From Hyaloperonospora brassicae (Eukaryota > Oomycota > Peronosporomycetes > Peronosporales > Peronosporaceae), in the NCBI GenBank assembly GCA_947650285.1, contig CANTFL010001459.1:45072-109071 (forward strand): a stretch of 64,000 bases of DNA, written 5' to 3'. Of the stretch, positions 36,661 through 48,313 are shown in pieces. The notes under the pieces were generated by a model. The model did no database searches. It saw only the letters and a program-made list of their open reading frames with translations, and had not been told where the DNA came from. A program made the position numbers and the translations under genes. Positions within the stretch are counted from its first letter, which is position 1. Every line of letters starts with the position of its first letter.

Positions 36661-37031
36661 CTTGGCAGGCTTCGTCCACAGAATCAAACAGCTCTTCTGT
36701 GATCTGGTTCAGGCCATTCATATGGCTTTTAAGGAAAGGGAATCACGGTTCCGATTGAATAGATGATATGATATGAGTAAACGGTAATTATTAAAAGTAC
36801 AACAAACTAATTTTAGAATATAGAGACCTTCAAATCCAATACGTTGTTTAATATATGGGCTGAAGGCTCATTGAATACAACTGAAGGCTCATTAGCGGCG
36901 CCCCTTTTTTAATTTTGTTTGTAAAACATGAGCAATAACATGTAAATTTGAAAGTGTATGTGACCAAATATGAAAGTTCCTGTTTAAAGAATGTTACAAA
37001 CCCGCTCACTAGCTGAAACAGACACGCAATA
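36661..37031. other. Intergenic spacer, AT-rich
   Basis: No gene seen. CTGAAGGCTCATT is directly repeated 21 bp apart at 36860 and 36881, and a T-tract follows at about 36904; both lie upstream of the methyltransferase copy and could be promoter elements, which is inference. Confidence 0.4.
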
Positions 37032-38113
37032 ATGGACGAGTTACTGGCGACTGAGCTCTCTGCTGATACGATGGCAGCGTTGCAGGCGCATCTACTGGAA
37101 CGCTCTCAAGAGAACGACGTTATGGTAACGGAGGATTTCCGGCTCTCCCAATTGTACGTAGTAGAATTCTTGTGACGTCACGATTGCGACTCAGCGAGTT
37201 GCCACTCGCTCGCTGCGAATTACCACTCGTTCGCTCACCTGTATATTGGATTGAGCTTCTGACCGACTGACCGTATAAATTGGTAGCTGGTACGACGAGA
37301 AGACTGGTCGTGCACTGGCACAAGAGGCTATTGACCACAGTACTAGTGAGCTGAAGATTGCATTCGTGAGTACGCCAGCAGCCTACCGTGACTTCCTTAA
37401 GATTCAGAGCGAAGAGACGGATGAAGCCAAGCGCGTAGTGATGGGCGACAACGTCTACATCTTTGAGTTTGACCGTCGATTTGGCGAGAAGTACGGCAGC
37501 CACTTCTGCTTTTACGACTACAACACGCCAACTGATCTGCCCGAGAAGTTCCATCACTTCTTTGACTACGTGCTCATGGAACCGCCGCACCTGGTGCGTT
37601 CTTGTTTTACTGCATTGACTGGAGTGGGCTATCGTTTTGCTGTCGTTTGACAGCATTGTACCTGGCAAATGTGTCGCTAGAGCCATGATCTGCTTGACCA
37701 AGTTCTCGGACACGATGCGATGGCTGGCGAAGGATGTTGAGTCGGTGCCGGGCAAAAAAGACCGCGTCATCAATCCAGCCACGTTTATCAACTGTACGAA
37801 GATGTCTATTTGATACCTGTGGTGACGCAGTGCGTCTGGACTGTGCGATGAGCTCACTACTGGACAACATTCTTCATCTGCGATCTTGTGTTTGTTTGTT
37901 TGTTTGTTTGTTTGTTTAGCCCAGTTGCTGCGGAAGCAGATGAAGGCAGACCTGGGCTTCTACCCCACGGGCTTTTGCCCGACGTTCGAGTCGAAACTAA
38001 GCAATCACCTCCTCACGTACACCAACTACGAGTCAAAGCGCTTTGGTTTGTGCAACGAGCCCGACGACAACGACGACAAGGAGAAGGAGATAAAGGCAGA
38101 CAATAACAAGTAG
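37032..38113 (+). pseudogene. Degenerate paralogue of the eEF1A lysine methyltransferase gene
   Basis: Exons by comparison with the neighbour: 37032-37153, 37287-37593, 37681-37793, 37920-38113, all with GT-AG introns at the same places. The start MDELLATELSADTMAALQAH, FVSTPAAYRDFLKIQ and EFDRRFGEKYGSHFCFYDYN match copy two. The catalytic motif is EPPH where the family has DPPY. Exon 3 carries one extra base relative to copy two at its acceptor, so correct splicing shifts the frame; allowing for it, 244 residues would be encoded and the frame recovers through exon 4 (FYPTGFCPTFESKLSNHLLT). The last intron contains a TTTG microsatellite (37888-37917) before the acceptor. Probably a decaying tandem duplicate; a new function cannot be excluded. 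Confidence 0.7.
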
Positions 38114-38264
38114 TGGATGACGTAGCGATAGAGGTCTTGTGCATGTTCGATCGAAAGCTGAAAAAATTGGTCGTTGAAAAGCAGTCACTCACTGGAACGA
38201 TTGGCTGAAAACTCCCGTGTCGTTGTCACTGACATCCGCTGTACTGCGCGTGACGCTCCATCAG

Positions 38265-39231
38265 ATGGACTCGTTACTGGCTACCGAACTCTCAGCGGAT
38301 ACTTTGGCGGCGTTGCAAGCGCACCTCAAGACGCAAGAGGGGCAGAAAGATGCGACAGTCGCCGAGGACTTCCGTCTCTCGCAGTTGTGCGTGCGTCTTT
38401 GGGCCACAAGAGTCCTCCCCTCTGGAGTATATGCAGAAGTGTGCTGACGGTCTCGTGTCTGTAGCTGGTACGACGATCGAACGGGACGGGCCTTGGCGCA
38501 GGAAGCCATCGAGCAGAGCAAAGAGATGCGCATTGCGTTCGTGAGCACGCCAGCAGCTTATCGGGCCTTCGTCCAGATCCAAGACGAGAGCGACTCTCGT
38601 GTTGACGGCGACCGCGTCTTCCTGTTCGAGTACGACCGTCGATTCGACGACAAGTACGGCCCCCACTTTGTCTTCTACGACTACAACGAGCCCACGAAGC
38701 TGCCAGCAAAGTTTCACCGCTTCTTTGATTATGTGCTCGTTGATCCGCCGTATCTGGTACGTTGCAGGCAACAAAACACGACCGACACTCGACTGCTTGC
38801 GCTGCGCTGAGCTAAGCTGACCATGTGGCGTCCTAAGTAGAACGCGGACTGCATGAGCAAATTCGCCGAGACGATGCGCTGGCTGGCGAAGGACGTCGAG
38901 GTCGTGCCGGGCAAGAGGGACAGGATCCTCAACCCGTGCACCTTCATCACTGGTACGACGCACTTCCCCGTCTATGCTGTTTGCTCCTGTGTGTTTCTGT
39001 TGCAGGGAGCACATCAACTCACATGACGTGCATGCTCTTGTGCCGTGCGCTCATGCAGCGCGCATGCTTCGCCAAGACATCGACGCAAATTTGGGCTTTA
39101 AGCCGTCGGGGTTCACGCCGACGTTCGCGTCCAAGCTGTCGAACCAGTTTCTGACGTATACAAACTACACATCGGATCGGTTTGGCCCAAGCGCAGAAGA
39201 CTTTGGCGACTCGAGTGGTGACGAAAAGTAG
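38265..39231 (+). CDS. EEF1AKMT1: eEF1A lysine N-methyltransferase (EEF1AKMT1/Efm5 family, formerly N6AMT2)
   Basis: Class I SAM-dependent methyltransferase that in animals and yeast methylates a lysine of elongation factor eEF1A in the cytosol. Exons 38265-38386, 38465-38756, 38841-38952 and 39059-39231 join in frame to 232 residues, close to the family length. Visible features: EDFRLSQFWYDD at the first junction, FVSTPAAYRAFVQ, LFEYDRRFDDKYGPHFVFYD, the catalytic LVDPPYL at the second junction, then DCMSKFAETMRWLAKDV and, near the end, LGFKPSGFTPTFASKLSNQF, LTYTNY. Introns are 78, 84 and 106 bp, all GT-AG. A second acceptor for the last intron (39005) exists but would not give the conserved sequence. 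The upstream copy is a tandem duplicate. Acidic tail GDSSGDEK. Confidence 0.9.
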
Positions 39232-39491
39232 CGCAGCTGAGTCAACGGCAGACGTGCAGTGCGAGAGCGACAGCGACAGCGTCCTCGTCGACCTGAGTCG
39301 TCTGTATGTTAGTAAGGCGCGCTATTAAAGTCCGTAGAGACGATATCTGCTGATACAATACATGCAACGCGTCCGCCTCGCGACTCGCAGTGCTACCGCT
39401 CGTGTCCAATTAGCACGTCGCTTGGCTGAGTGCTTAGTGTTTTACAAGTCGCAGCCGCTGGTCGAGAACCCATCGACGCAGAGGCCTCGCG

Positions 39492-41209
39492 ATGCCCACA
39501 GAGGACCGCCGTCCGTCGCTCCTTCTGCCGTCGTCCCCGGTCGCTACCGCAGGCGCCAATGAGCGCAGTCGCCACTCGCGCAAAGTCACGCGGGACATAG
39601 CGGCGCTCGACTTTTTGCAGACGATTCCTATGCGGTCCGAGAGCGCCGTCGCACCGCCGCTGTCGACGTCGGAACTTCGCCTCAATGACGTAACGTCGCA
39701 CGACGCAGTGACCACAGCCAAAGGGCCTCTGACGCCAGGAACGGGCAGTGGAGACGCCAAAGTGGAGCCGCTGGCCGGCCGGAGACTCCCGGGGATGGCC
39801 GCCACGGTCGTGCACGTGCCGCCTCTGTTCCGCTACCGCTTCACAACCAAATTTCCTGCAGCTTCGGCCGTCGTGCGGCGGTGGGAGGGCGTGACCACGC
39901 AGCAGGGACTGTTGGACGCGAGGCTCTTTTTCTCGAGAGGCTGCGGGTATCCGCTGGCCACGTCGACGATCATTAACGTGAGAGCGCAAGAAATAAGGGA
40001 CAGAAGAGGAAAAGGAGAGAGAGAGGGGGTGAAGACTAATTGCTGTGGTTGTTGTTGTTGGTGGTGGTGGTGGTGCTTGCTTCTTACTTGCAGTACAATG
40101 GCAAGAACGACACGACGGCGAGGAGGAACCGCCTAGCGTCGATGAGCGGCTTGGCGCTGGAGCGACCTGCTCCAACCCATTACGACTGGCGCGGCACGTC
40201 GTACTTCCGTCTGCTGCACGCCACTTATTCCGCCTGTGACCCCGATCGAGACCAAGAAGACGCGCATCCAGAGCGGGTGCCGTACTCGGCCAACTTTCTC
40301 GATGATCCAGAGTTCCGACAGGGGCGGCATCGGCATGTCGTGCGGGGGGACAAGAGCCTCGGACCCATTGTGTCCAGCATTCTGCTGTTTGTCAAGCCAC
40401 ACGAGCTCAAGGACGAGCTGAATCAAAAGTTCCAAGAAAAACACGCCTACTGGCTGCAAGATCCGTCGCTCTCGTTGAGCAAACTGAGGCATCTCAAGCG
40501 GGAGGCGATCATGTGCAGTCAACGACTAAATCTTGAAGTCGCCACAGTCGCTCTAGCCTGTGTGCTATTCGAAAAACTAGTGCTGCAACACTATGTCGCC
40601 AAGGTGAACCGCAAGCTCTACATGGCAGTGTGTTTCCTGCTGGCTGTCAAGTTCAACGAGCCTTGTGCGTCCGACGAGCGCAAACGAGTCATCCGTTTAC
40701 TTCTGAAGGATATTGACCGAGTGCATGCATTGCCATCACGAGACGTTCTCACCGCCGAGTTCACGGTGTACGCTCAGCTTTCGTTTGACCTGCACGTTCC
40801 CATTGCTGAAGTTCATCCCCATTACGTTCGATTGCTAAAGCTGATTGAGAGTAATCCGCGAAAGTACTTAGATGACGATGTCTTCACATCGTACTCGGCG
40901 CTGTTGGCGATGGAGAAGCAGGCCGAAAACCTCGGCATGGTGCTGTCAGATCCTCTCGACGGGTTTGATGAGACAACGGATAACGAGGCACAGCTAAGTG
41001 ATGAAGAAGAGGAGCGTGACTCTGAAAGTGGAAAAGACAGCGAGCTGCGGGGAAGAAAGCGGAAGAACTCGAACGGGGGTGGCAAAGGCACTTCCAACGA
41101 TCCGTCACTGTTTCTCTGGCAAAATGTGTCTCTTGCGCAATGGTGGCGAAAGCGTTGCAACTCGCAAGAGCGACACGAGAAGCCATCGACTGCACCTTTG
41201 GCGAAATGA
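39492..41209 (+). CDS. CABLES-like protein with cyclin-fold C-terminal domain
   Basis: Two exons, 39492-39977 and 40094-41209, join in phase at Asn162 to give 533 residues. The intron (116 bp, GT-AG) has a TGG/TTG-rich 3' part. Residues about 210-400 match the conserved end of animal CABLES1/2: YSANFLDDPEFRQGRHRHV, FVKPHELKDELNQKFQEKH, LSLSKLRHLKREAI, then a cyclin-box helix set with LEVATVALACVLFEKL, NRKLYMAVCFLLAVKFNEP and FDLHVPIAEVHPHYVRLL. In animals CABLES proteins bridge CDKs and Abl kinase; the role in oomycetes is unknown. N-terminus is Ser/Pro-rich, and after the cyclin fold comes an acidic stretch (DEEEERDSESG) and a basic KKNS segment. Start chosen as the first Met of the open frame; an upstream exon cannot be excluded. 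Confidence 0.8.
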
Positions 41210-42166
41210 GTGTATTCTAGTTGAGGTGCAGGTACTGCGCACACTATCACCGAATTTCCCCAACGCTCAGGCAGTATTTGACACAGCTTGACCGCGTTTT
41301 CATCATGTCTAGATGATGTTCGCGCGAAGTTTAAGAGGCTTATATCGTAAGGTCGAAAAGGGGTTCTGGTCCGTAAGTGGTAGAGCAAGACGATAAGAAG
41401 ACGACTGAAGCAGTGCAAAAATCGTTTCCACGGCGCTAGTGTGCCACACTCACGATTCAGACAACGTCGGTACAAGTCGTTCGATTTTTGATCTACACGA
41501 ACCTTTCACTAAGCCATTGTCCGTGAAGTAGCAGAACCTGCGTCATGCTGACCACCGTTCAGATAACGAACTTCAAGCTAAATGAGTCCCTGCACGCACC
41601 TATTCGTTTTCCTTCTAGCCATCATTTACCATTCAGTACATCACTGCTGCTCCAATCATCCTCTCTTGCTGACTCGTACTATAAGTGAGCAAAATATTTC
41701 CTAGTGGCAGCGACAAAGACTCCAAGCGCATAATTTTCTATAGCAACGACTGCTCCATATCTTGCGCTTCCGCCTCGCGTTAATCACGACCACATTCATC
41801 GCTGCTATCGATACGATCTCCATGTTTTGTCCGTCCCCCAGTAAGAGCAGTCGCCTGTATATTTTTATTGACTCAACCTTGCCGGCCATAATGCCCGCTC
41901 GGTCCATCGGCTTCGAACGTAACAGCGTCTCATTCTACGATTGGGCACCACGAGATGTAAATGAGTGAGAAAGTAATGTATATTTAGGTACGCGTACGAT
42001 TTGCTATATCCTGTCACCCGGCAACAAAGTTACCGTGGCGACCGCTACTTTATATACTAGGTAGCACTAGGTCTCGGACAGCAGATGGCCTGCACGCAGG
42101 CTCCTGTCTCGAGATAATGGGGTTCCTCGTTGTCAGTACGAAGCCCTGTATTAAGTGATGCTCGGC
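41210..42166. other. Intergenic region, ending in the LINE 3' flank
   Basis: No supportable gene; short frames at 41701-41968 have no recognisable features. The right part (about 42000-42166) directly follows the LINE RNase H stop and is probably LINE 3' UTR. No poly-A tract was recognised. Confidence 0.4.
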
Positions 42167-42793
42167 TTAAGAGGTCTTCAACCAATGATTGACATCAGAA
42201 TCAAGGAAGGTCGTGGTCTCCTGGACTAGAACGGGGTTACAAGTAGCATGCCCTTGGAACGAAGCTTCTATGCCCATAGCAATATTCGCCAGTCGATCCG
42301 CCATTTTGTTGTAGGTGCGGTAATGATGTCCCCAGCTGGAGATATGGATATCGTTAGCGATGGCGCTTGCTTCGGTGATTAACTGCATTAAGTGTTGCTT
42401 GCGTGGAAGATGTCGTGTTCGGAGTTGCGCAAGCACAAGGGAACTGTCCCCAATCACATGCAGGGGTAAGTAGTCGCTGGTCTTTGCTCGCCGACGACCG
42501 TGGACGAGCCCCCAGTATTCTGCGATATTGTTGGTAGTATCGGCAGCGGAATAGGCCACGCTCGCTACCCACAAAACGAATTCGGCGTGCGTCGGAACGT
42601 GGAGTCGGACAATAACAGATCCAGCTCCGCCTGGACCTGGGTTTCTACGGGATCCTCCATCGAAAAAGAAGAGGTAGAGCACTCCTGGGCACCGTTCGAT
42701 AGGGAGCACGTGCAGCAAAAGATGTTCATCGTAGCAGAGGAGGTTATCAGCCAAAATGACCGTACATTCGCAAACAGTTGCCCGTCCTCCCAC
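42167..42793 (-). CDS. LINE RNase H domain (open frame, 208 aa)
   Basis: Type I RNase H at the C-terminus of a non-LTR retrotransposon ORF2. All four catalytic acids are present: Asp in FFDGGSRRNPGPGGAGSVIV, Glu in NNIAEYWGL, Asp in VIGDSSLVLAQ and Asp in NKMADRLAN. It lies downstream of zinc-knuckle and RT remnants on the same strand, as in LINEs carrying RNase H. It is uninterrupted whereas the upstream RT is broken; expression on its own is doubtful, and the start Met is only the first in the frame. Confidence 0.75.
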   Translation of the reverse strand: MGGRATVCECTVILADNLLCYDEHLLLHVLPIERCPGVLYLFFFDGGSRRNPGPGGAGSVIVRLHVPTHAEFVLWVASVAYSAADTTNNIAEYWGLVHGRRRAKTSDYLPLHVIGDSSLVLAQLRTRHLPRKQHLMQLITEASAIANDIHISSWGHHYRTYNKMADRLANIAMGIEASFQGHATCNPVLVQETTTFLDSDVNHWLKTS

Positions 42794-42909
42794 ATGCCGG
42801 GCTGGTAGGTTGATCCACGATACCTTCGACCAGACCGCCGAAAGATAGTCTAGGCCCTAACTGTGTGAACATCCTGTGATAAAGACGTGCCTTCCATGCG
42901 GCGGAGGCG

Positions 42910-43605
42910 CTAGAACCAGATGGCATGAAGTGTCGTTGATACGACAATACGCCACAGCTCTCGAGCTGCCAAAAAGACCACAGCCTCAGCTTTCAATAAA
43001 TCTTTCTGTGTGTTTATAGATTGCTTGACAACAACCCATGCGCTGGGCGGGATCCCCGGAAGGCCCAGTACAAACACCCAGACATGCAAGTCTTCCTCCT
43101 GGAAATTATGAAGCCATCGCCACCGAACGAGGAGGTATTTCCAGTGTCGACGCGTGCTAGGGCATGTCCAGAAGATATGTCTTGCCAGAGCTGAACCAGC
43201 ATGCACACACTCAGGAACGGGGCACGATGGATCTTGCTTCGACCAATTCCAGAGCGGGAAATTGTTACTCTTTCGCCGATATATCGTGTGAGCGTTGGTC
43301 GGAAAGGACGCACTAAATTGTATTATATCTCTCCACGTAATCAATGGGGAACATTCCGATGACACGTGAAAGTCCGCCTTTTCAACCCGTTCCTCGAGAA
43401 GTCTAGTAACTTCAAGATAGCGCCGCCGGGAGACAAGCTGTTTAATTTTATTATTGATGTGGCCGCCACCGTCGACGACCGGCCCACCGGAGGACAACCC
43501 GCGTAAAAACGGATGCGCGCCAAAATGGACAGGAGTCCCACTGGATGATGACGCAGCGATATCGCACGCCGTCATCGACGAGACGGGTTGCAAATCATAG
43601 TCCAT
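42910..43605 (-). pseudogene. LINE RT C-terminal zinc-binding region (zf-RVT type)
   Basis: Open frame of 231 residues with YRRKSNNFPLWNWSKQDPSC, PVPECVHAGSALARHIFWTC and PSTRRHWKYLL, matching the reverse-transcriptase zinc-binding domain (C-x4-C...H-x4-C pattern). N-terminal 80 residues are less clear. It links the RT (above 43610) to RNase H (below 42793) across a frame break. Internally open, but part of a decayed element. Confidence 0.7.
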
Positions 43606-44800
43606 GCCCGTATCAAAATGCCGGAGAGATGTACCTTCACTAGTGAGAAGCCGGTCATGAAATTAGTGGACCTTCGTTGAGTACAAAATTAGAGACTTAG
43701 GTTTCAGCGCCCGATTGACCAGAGTCGGGAACTTGTGAAGAAGGGCGAGGTAGAAGGATCCAAAATGCTGTCGCTCCGCCATAGATGGGGGGTCATGTCG
43801 CGCGTGGGGGAGAACAAGACAATGCCACTCTGTAGGGTCGTCCGAAAAATTGTCTCGCCATTGTACTTCAGGCCGGTGTCAAAAACGCCTCCGTTTTAGG
43901 TATATGCCGTACCTATCGATCTCGCAGCCACAACGTATCATTGAGCGTGGCTTAGACAAGCCATAGGTGATCAAATCACACCGACGCCGCTACTTCAGCT
44001 CGCATTTGGGCGCGCAGTCTGTCATCAAGCACCTGCCGAATATCAACAGTAACACTACCGTCATTATTATAGGCGACTGTATCTCTCGATATAAGAGAAG
44101 GCACGTCTGCAGACTTCCCTGATCGCTCCTTTGCGAGAGTGCTGAGCCGCAGAAATTCTAACAATATCGAACCCGGTTTGCCGTAGAGTCGCTCGATATC
44201 GAGGGCGCTTGTCTTCCGTCCAATAAGGCGTAATGTAAACCGTACATGACCCGCTTGATCCCCACAAGTAATCACCATGTAGTTTGTTCCTCGAAGTAAT
44301 AGTATCTGCCCATTGTTTAACAGCAGTTGCCGCCATATTCATCAATTTCTGTGGAATACAATCCACCGCTAGTCCACCCTGCTAAATTGGTAAAGCAGTA
44401 ATCTCGTAATGGAACTACGACCGGGACCGCTTGCCATCACGGAATCCCCATATATAGCCAATAACCAAGCTGTGAAGCCTGGTACGCACGGCGAGAGGAG
44501 GCCAACAGTGCCGCGCTAAGAGCGTGATTTTGGGGACAGCAATCGCACTGGCAAGCTGAGCCCGTTGTTCCACCGTATGCGTCTTCTCGCGTGCGAAGAC
44601 AAGTCGGCTCCGGAGAGACGAATGCACGTATTCCAGTTATCGGCTACCGCAACCTGTTGTTCCACCAGAACACCAAGATACCAGCGAATTTTGCCGGGGT
44701 CAGCAGAGTGAGACCACTTGAGCTTACAGGTTGCGTTGATTTCGCAAGGGACCATCTCAATGACCCTTAATTTCTCTCAATTTTTTCGTAGACTTGAAGG
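43606..44800 (-). pseudogene. LINE RT C-terminal part (degenerate)
   Basis: In shifting frames the minus strand gives IRWYLGVLVEQQVAVADNWN, SLRSRLVFAREKTHTVEQRA, QLASAIAVPKITLLARHCWP and VIGYIWGF, typical of LINE RT thumb and downstream. A frame at 43976-44278 has YNNDGSVTVDIRQVLDD of unclear role. Ends at 44800, where G2 is inserted; the upstream RT continues at 61020. Confidence 0.7.
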
Positions 44801-45698
44801 TGAGGTAGGTAATTCCGAACGTGGTATTTACATAATTTGTTTTGATTATAGGAGTATTGACCCGACGAGAGAAGCTGGAGCACATCGAAGTCGACGAGGG
44901 AAGACTCGACAAGAGAACAAGATGATACTGATCCATCCCACTAGGTAGTCGTATCGGACAACTAGAGGGATTTAGGAGAAACACATAGGCGTTCTTTTGC
45001 AATCCAGTAGGGTATAGGTGATAATGAATACAGAGAATAATTTTCCAAGTTTAAGACACGTGTATACGTTTGAGGTATGTCCTTGCGTACGTCGAATTAT
45101 ATCTGCTGTCGAGCCTCGAGGAGCGTAGCTTTTAAAGGTCTTAATTCGAAGCACAAAGAGTTAAATCGGCTCGGGGTCGGCAATTCTTGCTATCAGCGAA
45201 AGATCAGTCTCGTCGCACGGCGAGCCGGTGACCTAGTTGACGACACCGATATAAGTCTCGTCACCCGGCGAGCCGGTGACCTAGTTTACGACACCGCGCT
45301 TAGTCTCGTCGAATATTGAATTAGTGACTCAATAGACGGCACTGTCCAAATACATGTCTTAAGACTAATCGGTGTGTCTATAACCAAGGACACCGCAATT
45401 ATTTCAGTCGGGCGTATTTGGCGCTCGTTTACCTGTAAAAACGTGAAAACACCGACGTTTACACATTGGTACTAGGTCATGGGAATAGAGGGACGAAAGC
45501 TGCTGAGCTCAGTTGATGGAAAGGAGCGTGAGTGGTTGAAGGTATTCCGCTAGGCGAGAGCCACAACTGAACCCGAAGGGGCAAAATGTGAGGATTTTCA
45601 CCCGACGTTCTAGATCAACTGCGTTGACTAGCCCGGCGATTGTTGTGTTGTAACGTTGATACTGTATTGCCACAGATCTGACTAACTACTATACCACA
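44801..45698 (+). repeat. 5' LTR of gypsy element G2 (898 bp)
   Basis: Starts TGAGGTAGGTAATTCC (eroded from TGTGGTGTAGGG) and ends ATACCACA; aligned with 60098-61019. Contains three tandem modules of 48 bp (about 45208-45351) of the form CTCGTC-loop-GGCGAGCCGGTGACC. Followed by AGTGATTTCACGGCCCGGGA, the counterpart of the G1 leader start. Confidence 0.8.
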
Positions 45699-48180
45699 AG
45701 TGATTTCACGGCCCGGGAATTTAGGGTGTGCGATTGGTATGGCATGTACCAATTAGCTTAATAGCATTATGGTCATCGAAACGAAGGACGCAAGCGACAC
45801 GACCCCGGAGACATCCAAAAGGACTTTGCGTGCTGAGTCAAAATTGGCAAAATCGATCATCACCCACGCGTCCGCGAGGGTGGTTCGAGCCATTCATTTT
45901 GACGACTTCAAAGCGAGTGACCAAGATAGTGTAGAAAATGGACACGCTGATGACAACTATACCGTTTTGTTTAGCAATGAAGTGGAAGAACAATCGCTGC
46001 ATGAAGGAAATGTCAGCAACCCTCGCGGGGTTGATATACGTCAAGCCGACGAGCGCGACGAAGAAGAAGAGGTTGGTCAAGGTTCGACCCCTGGTGAGCG
46101 CCCCCCCCGGTAGCTCTTAGGGCTACGATAAATGCCTAGACATCTCTGGCTAATTGGGATCTAAGCCGACTCGTCGAGGAAATGAAGAAAAGTCGTTTAT
46201 CCAATTGTATAAGCCAAATGAAGCCTACCAAGCGACGTGGGTGAATCTGGCCAATGAGCTCATGAATTTTCTATAACAGGTAGCCGACCGCACATTGCTT
46301 CTTCTATGAGAAATGGGGTTCTAACGCGACGTGGTGAGCACGAAGCTGATACAATCGGACGTTGGGGTCGCTAATGGGCAGCGAGTTGGTGAGGGTGAAG
46401 CGGAAGCTGTTAAAATTTTTGGGGTGCAAGGCAAAACGAACTTTTACATCTCGTTGAACCGTCACACTTAGGCGGACATGGTGCACGTGAAGGAAAAGAG
46501 ACCAACATAATTTATCGACGAGCAAGCCGTGCGAGAAGTCGGATACATGGTACCGGCGAGCACGCCGCTGACGATAGCCCCAACGCCGAAACGTGGAGTC
46601 TTCACGAGAGTGGAAGGCACGCTGTACCAAGTTGATTCTTTCTTATTCAAACCGCCACGCAGTCCACGGATGATAAATCCTCCACGACCAAGGTAATAAT
46701 TATGACGGAAATGACGACATGTGATGAGTACTATGAAGACGATGAAAACGCGCACGACGAATATCAAGGGGTAATTGAGCGGTCAAATAATAAAAACAGA
46801 TAATTGAGCTACGTTAATGCTGAAAGTTAAAGAGACCACGTCATGTACAGAAGCACTCACGCGCCATCAAATGATCGCCAGTTTTGAATGGAAGCGCTAT
46901 CGTTGTGAAAATGCCTTACAATGGATTAAACGATTCACGTACGAGATGAAAGGGACGTGTTAACCGCAAACGAGTGGTTCGAGCCTTTCTTTCTGAGACT
47001 AAACAAGCAGCTAATAGTGGTAACGACAAATTCCGAAGAAGACCCAACGGAAGTGGAAGCTTCTCAGTGAAGCTTTTACGGACTATTACTGCTCGCGGTT
47101 CGACCAGTGCGCTTTGTCGAGGTACAACTCCTCGAAGTGTGGTGATACCGAGCACGTGTGCGATTATTTACTGCGATGAAACAACTGTGAACGGACAGCG
47201 CAGATTCAGTATGAGAAAGGAGGTGCGGATGCTACCGACCGCTTCGAGTGTTTCCTGTTACATTGTGGTGACGACGAGCTAATGGATCTGATCTGTTCGC
47301 AGCGACTCGATGACATCAAGTGCGTATATAAAATCATCAGTCAGTGATTGCTCAGCAAAAAGTGAACGAAACAGCGTGATCGAGTAAATACCGGACACGG
47401 GCGGAGTCGCCATAGGAAAGAGACACGAAATTGACGACAAAATAAAAGAGATGATGGTAGTCGTCGGAGGAAGTTGAGAAGTGAGTCAAGGTTCGACGAT
47501 CGCCAAAGTGGCCGTTCTGATCGTCGGATTGACCGTCGGATATCACAATGATGATCTACAAGACCGGCTGGGCTGAAGCAACAACCGATATTATGAATGT
47601 AGTCGACGCAGCACCGTTTCATCGGTATCCACGGAAGATCTGCGAGCAGCGCTCGATGAGGGCCGAGTGAGCTGTAAAACCATCTTGTACGATGAGTCGA
47701 GTGTTAATAGTGCATAGAAACACCTGAGTGTCTCCAGTCTCGAATCTGACTCGGACTGGATAGAAGCAGAAAATGAGGTAAGTCAAATCGGAAACCCAGT
47801 CGGCCGCCAAGAACACCGTCTAGACCACATACGGATGATAACACGGTCGGGCAAGATGTACGGCCTTCGTAAAAGAGCGGACCGACCAAGAGCGCACAGA
47901 TTAGTCACGAGAGCGTCGAATATACCTACTGTGCGGTGCAAGCGGTACCACGGGACACGACGCTCATTTTGCAGACAACGGTTTGAGTTCTGTAAGCAGG
48001 TACATGACGTCAGTCGATGAGAGTTGCTCGCACGATTTGAGAAGATGGCCAAGTTCATCAAGACCTCGGTGGATAAATCGTCTGTTCCAGAAGGCCTCTA
48101 TGACATATACCCGTCGGGCAATTTAAACTAGCTAGCTCTCCTACTTTTACTGGCTCGGTATAAACGTGCTACCACAGTCA
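45699..48180 (+). pseudogene. G2 leader and gag (degenerate)
   Basis: Open frame 45769-46113 (114 residues, acidic end) is followed by remnants that align with G1 gag: FTRVEGTLYQVDSF near 46610, RYRCENALQWIKRFTYEMKG near 46900, EHVCDYLLR and QIQYEKGGADATDRFECFLL near 47150-47260, MDLICSQRLDDI near 47290, and HDAHF with FEFCKQVHDV near 47960-48010. The zinc-knuckle cysteines are lost through frameshift. Stops throughout. Confidence 0.65.
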
Positions 48181-48313
48181 AATAAACTAGCGGTGGATGC
48201 AAGATGTGTGTTTGTCGTCATTAAGAACACTTAAGGGTTCTAACAGTAGGTAGGTATAAAAGTATATAAAACGATATGATCGGGATGATGGTGAAGGCTG
48301 GTCGATCGCAAGG

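Noticed and set aside
38292..39017. 241-residue minus-strand ORF
   Set aside because: Shadow of the methyltransferase gene exons and introns.
39393..40175. 260-residue minus-strand ORF
   Set aside because: Antisense to exon 1 of the CABLES-like gene, with low-complexity composition from the TGG-rich intron.
44718..44948. Small ORF at the LINE/G2 border
   Set aside because: Straddles the junction between LINE and LTR, so it is a chance frame.
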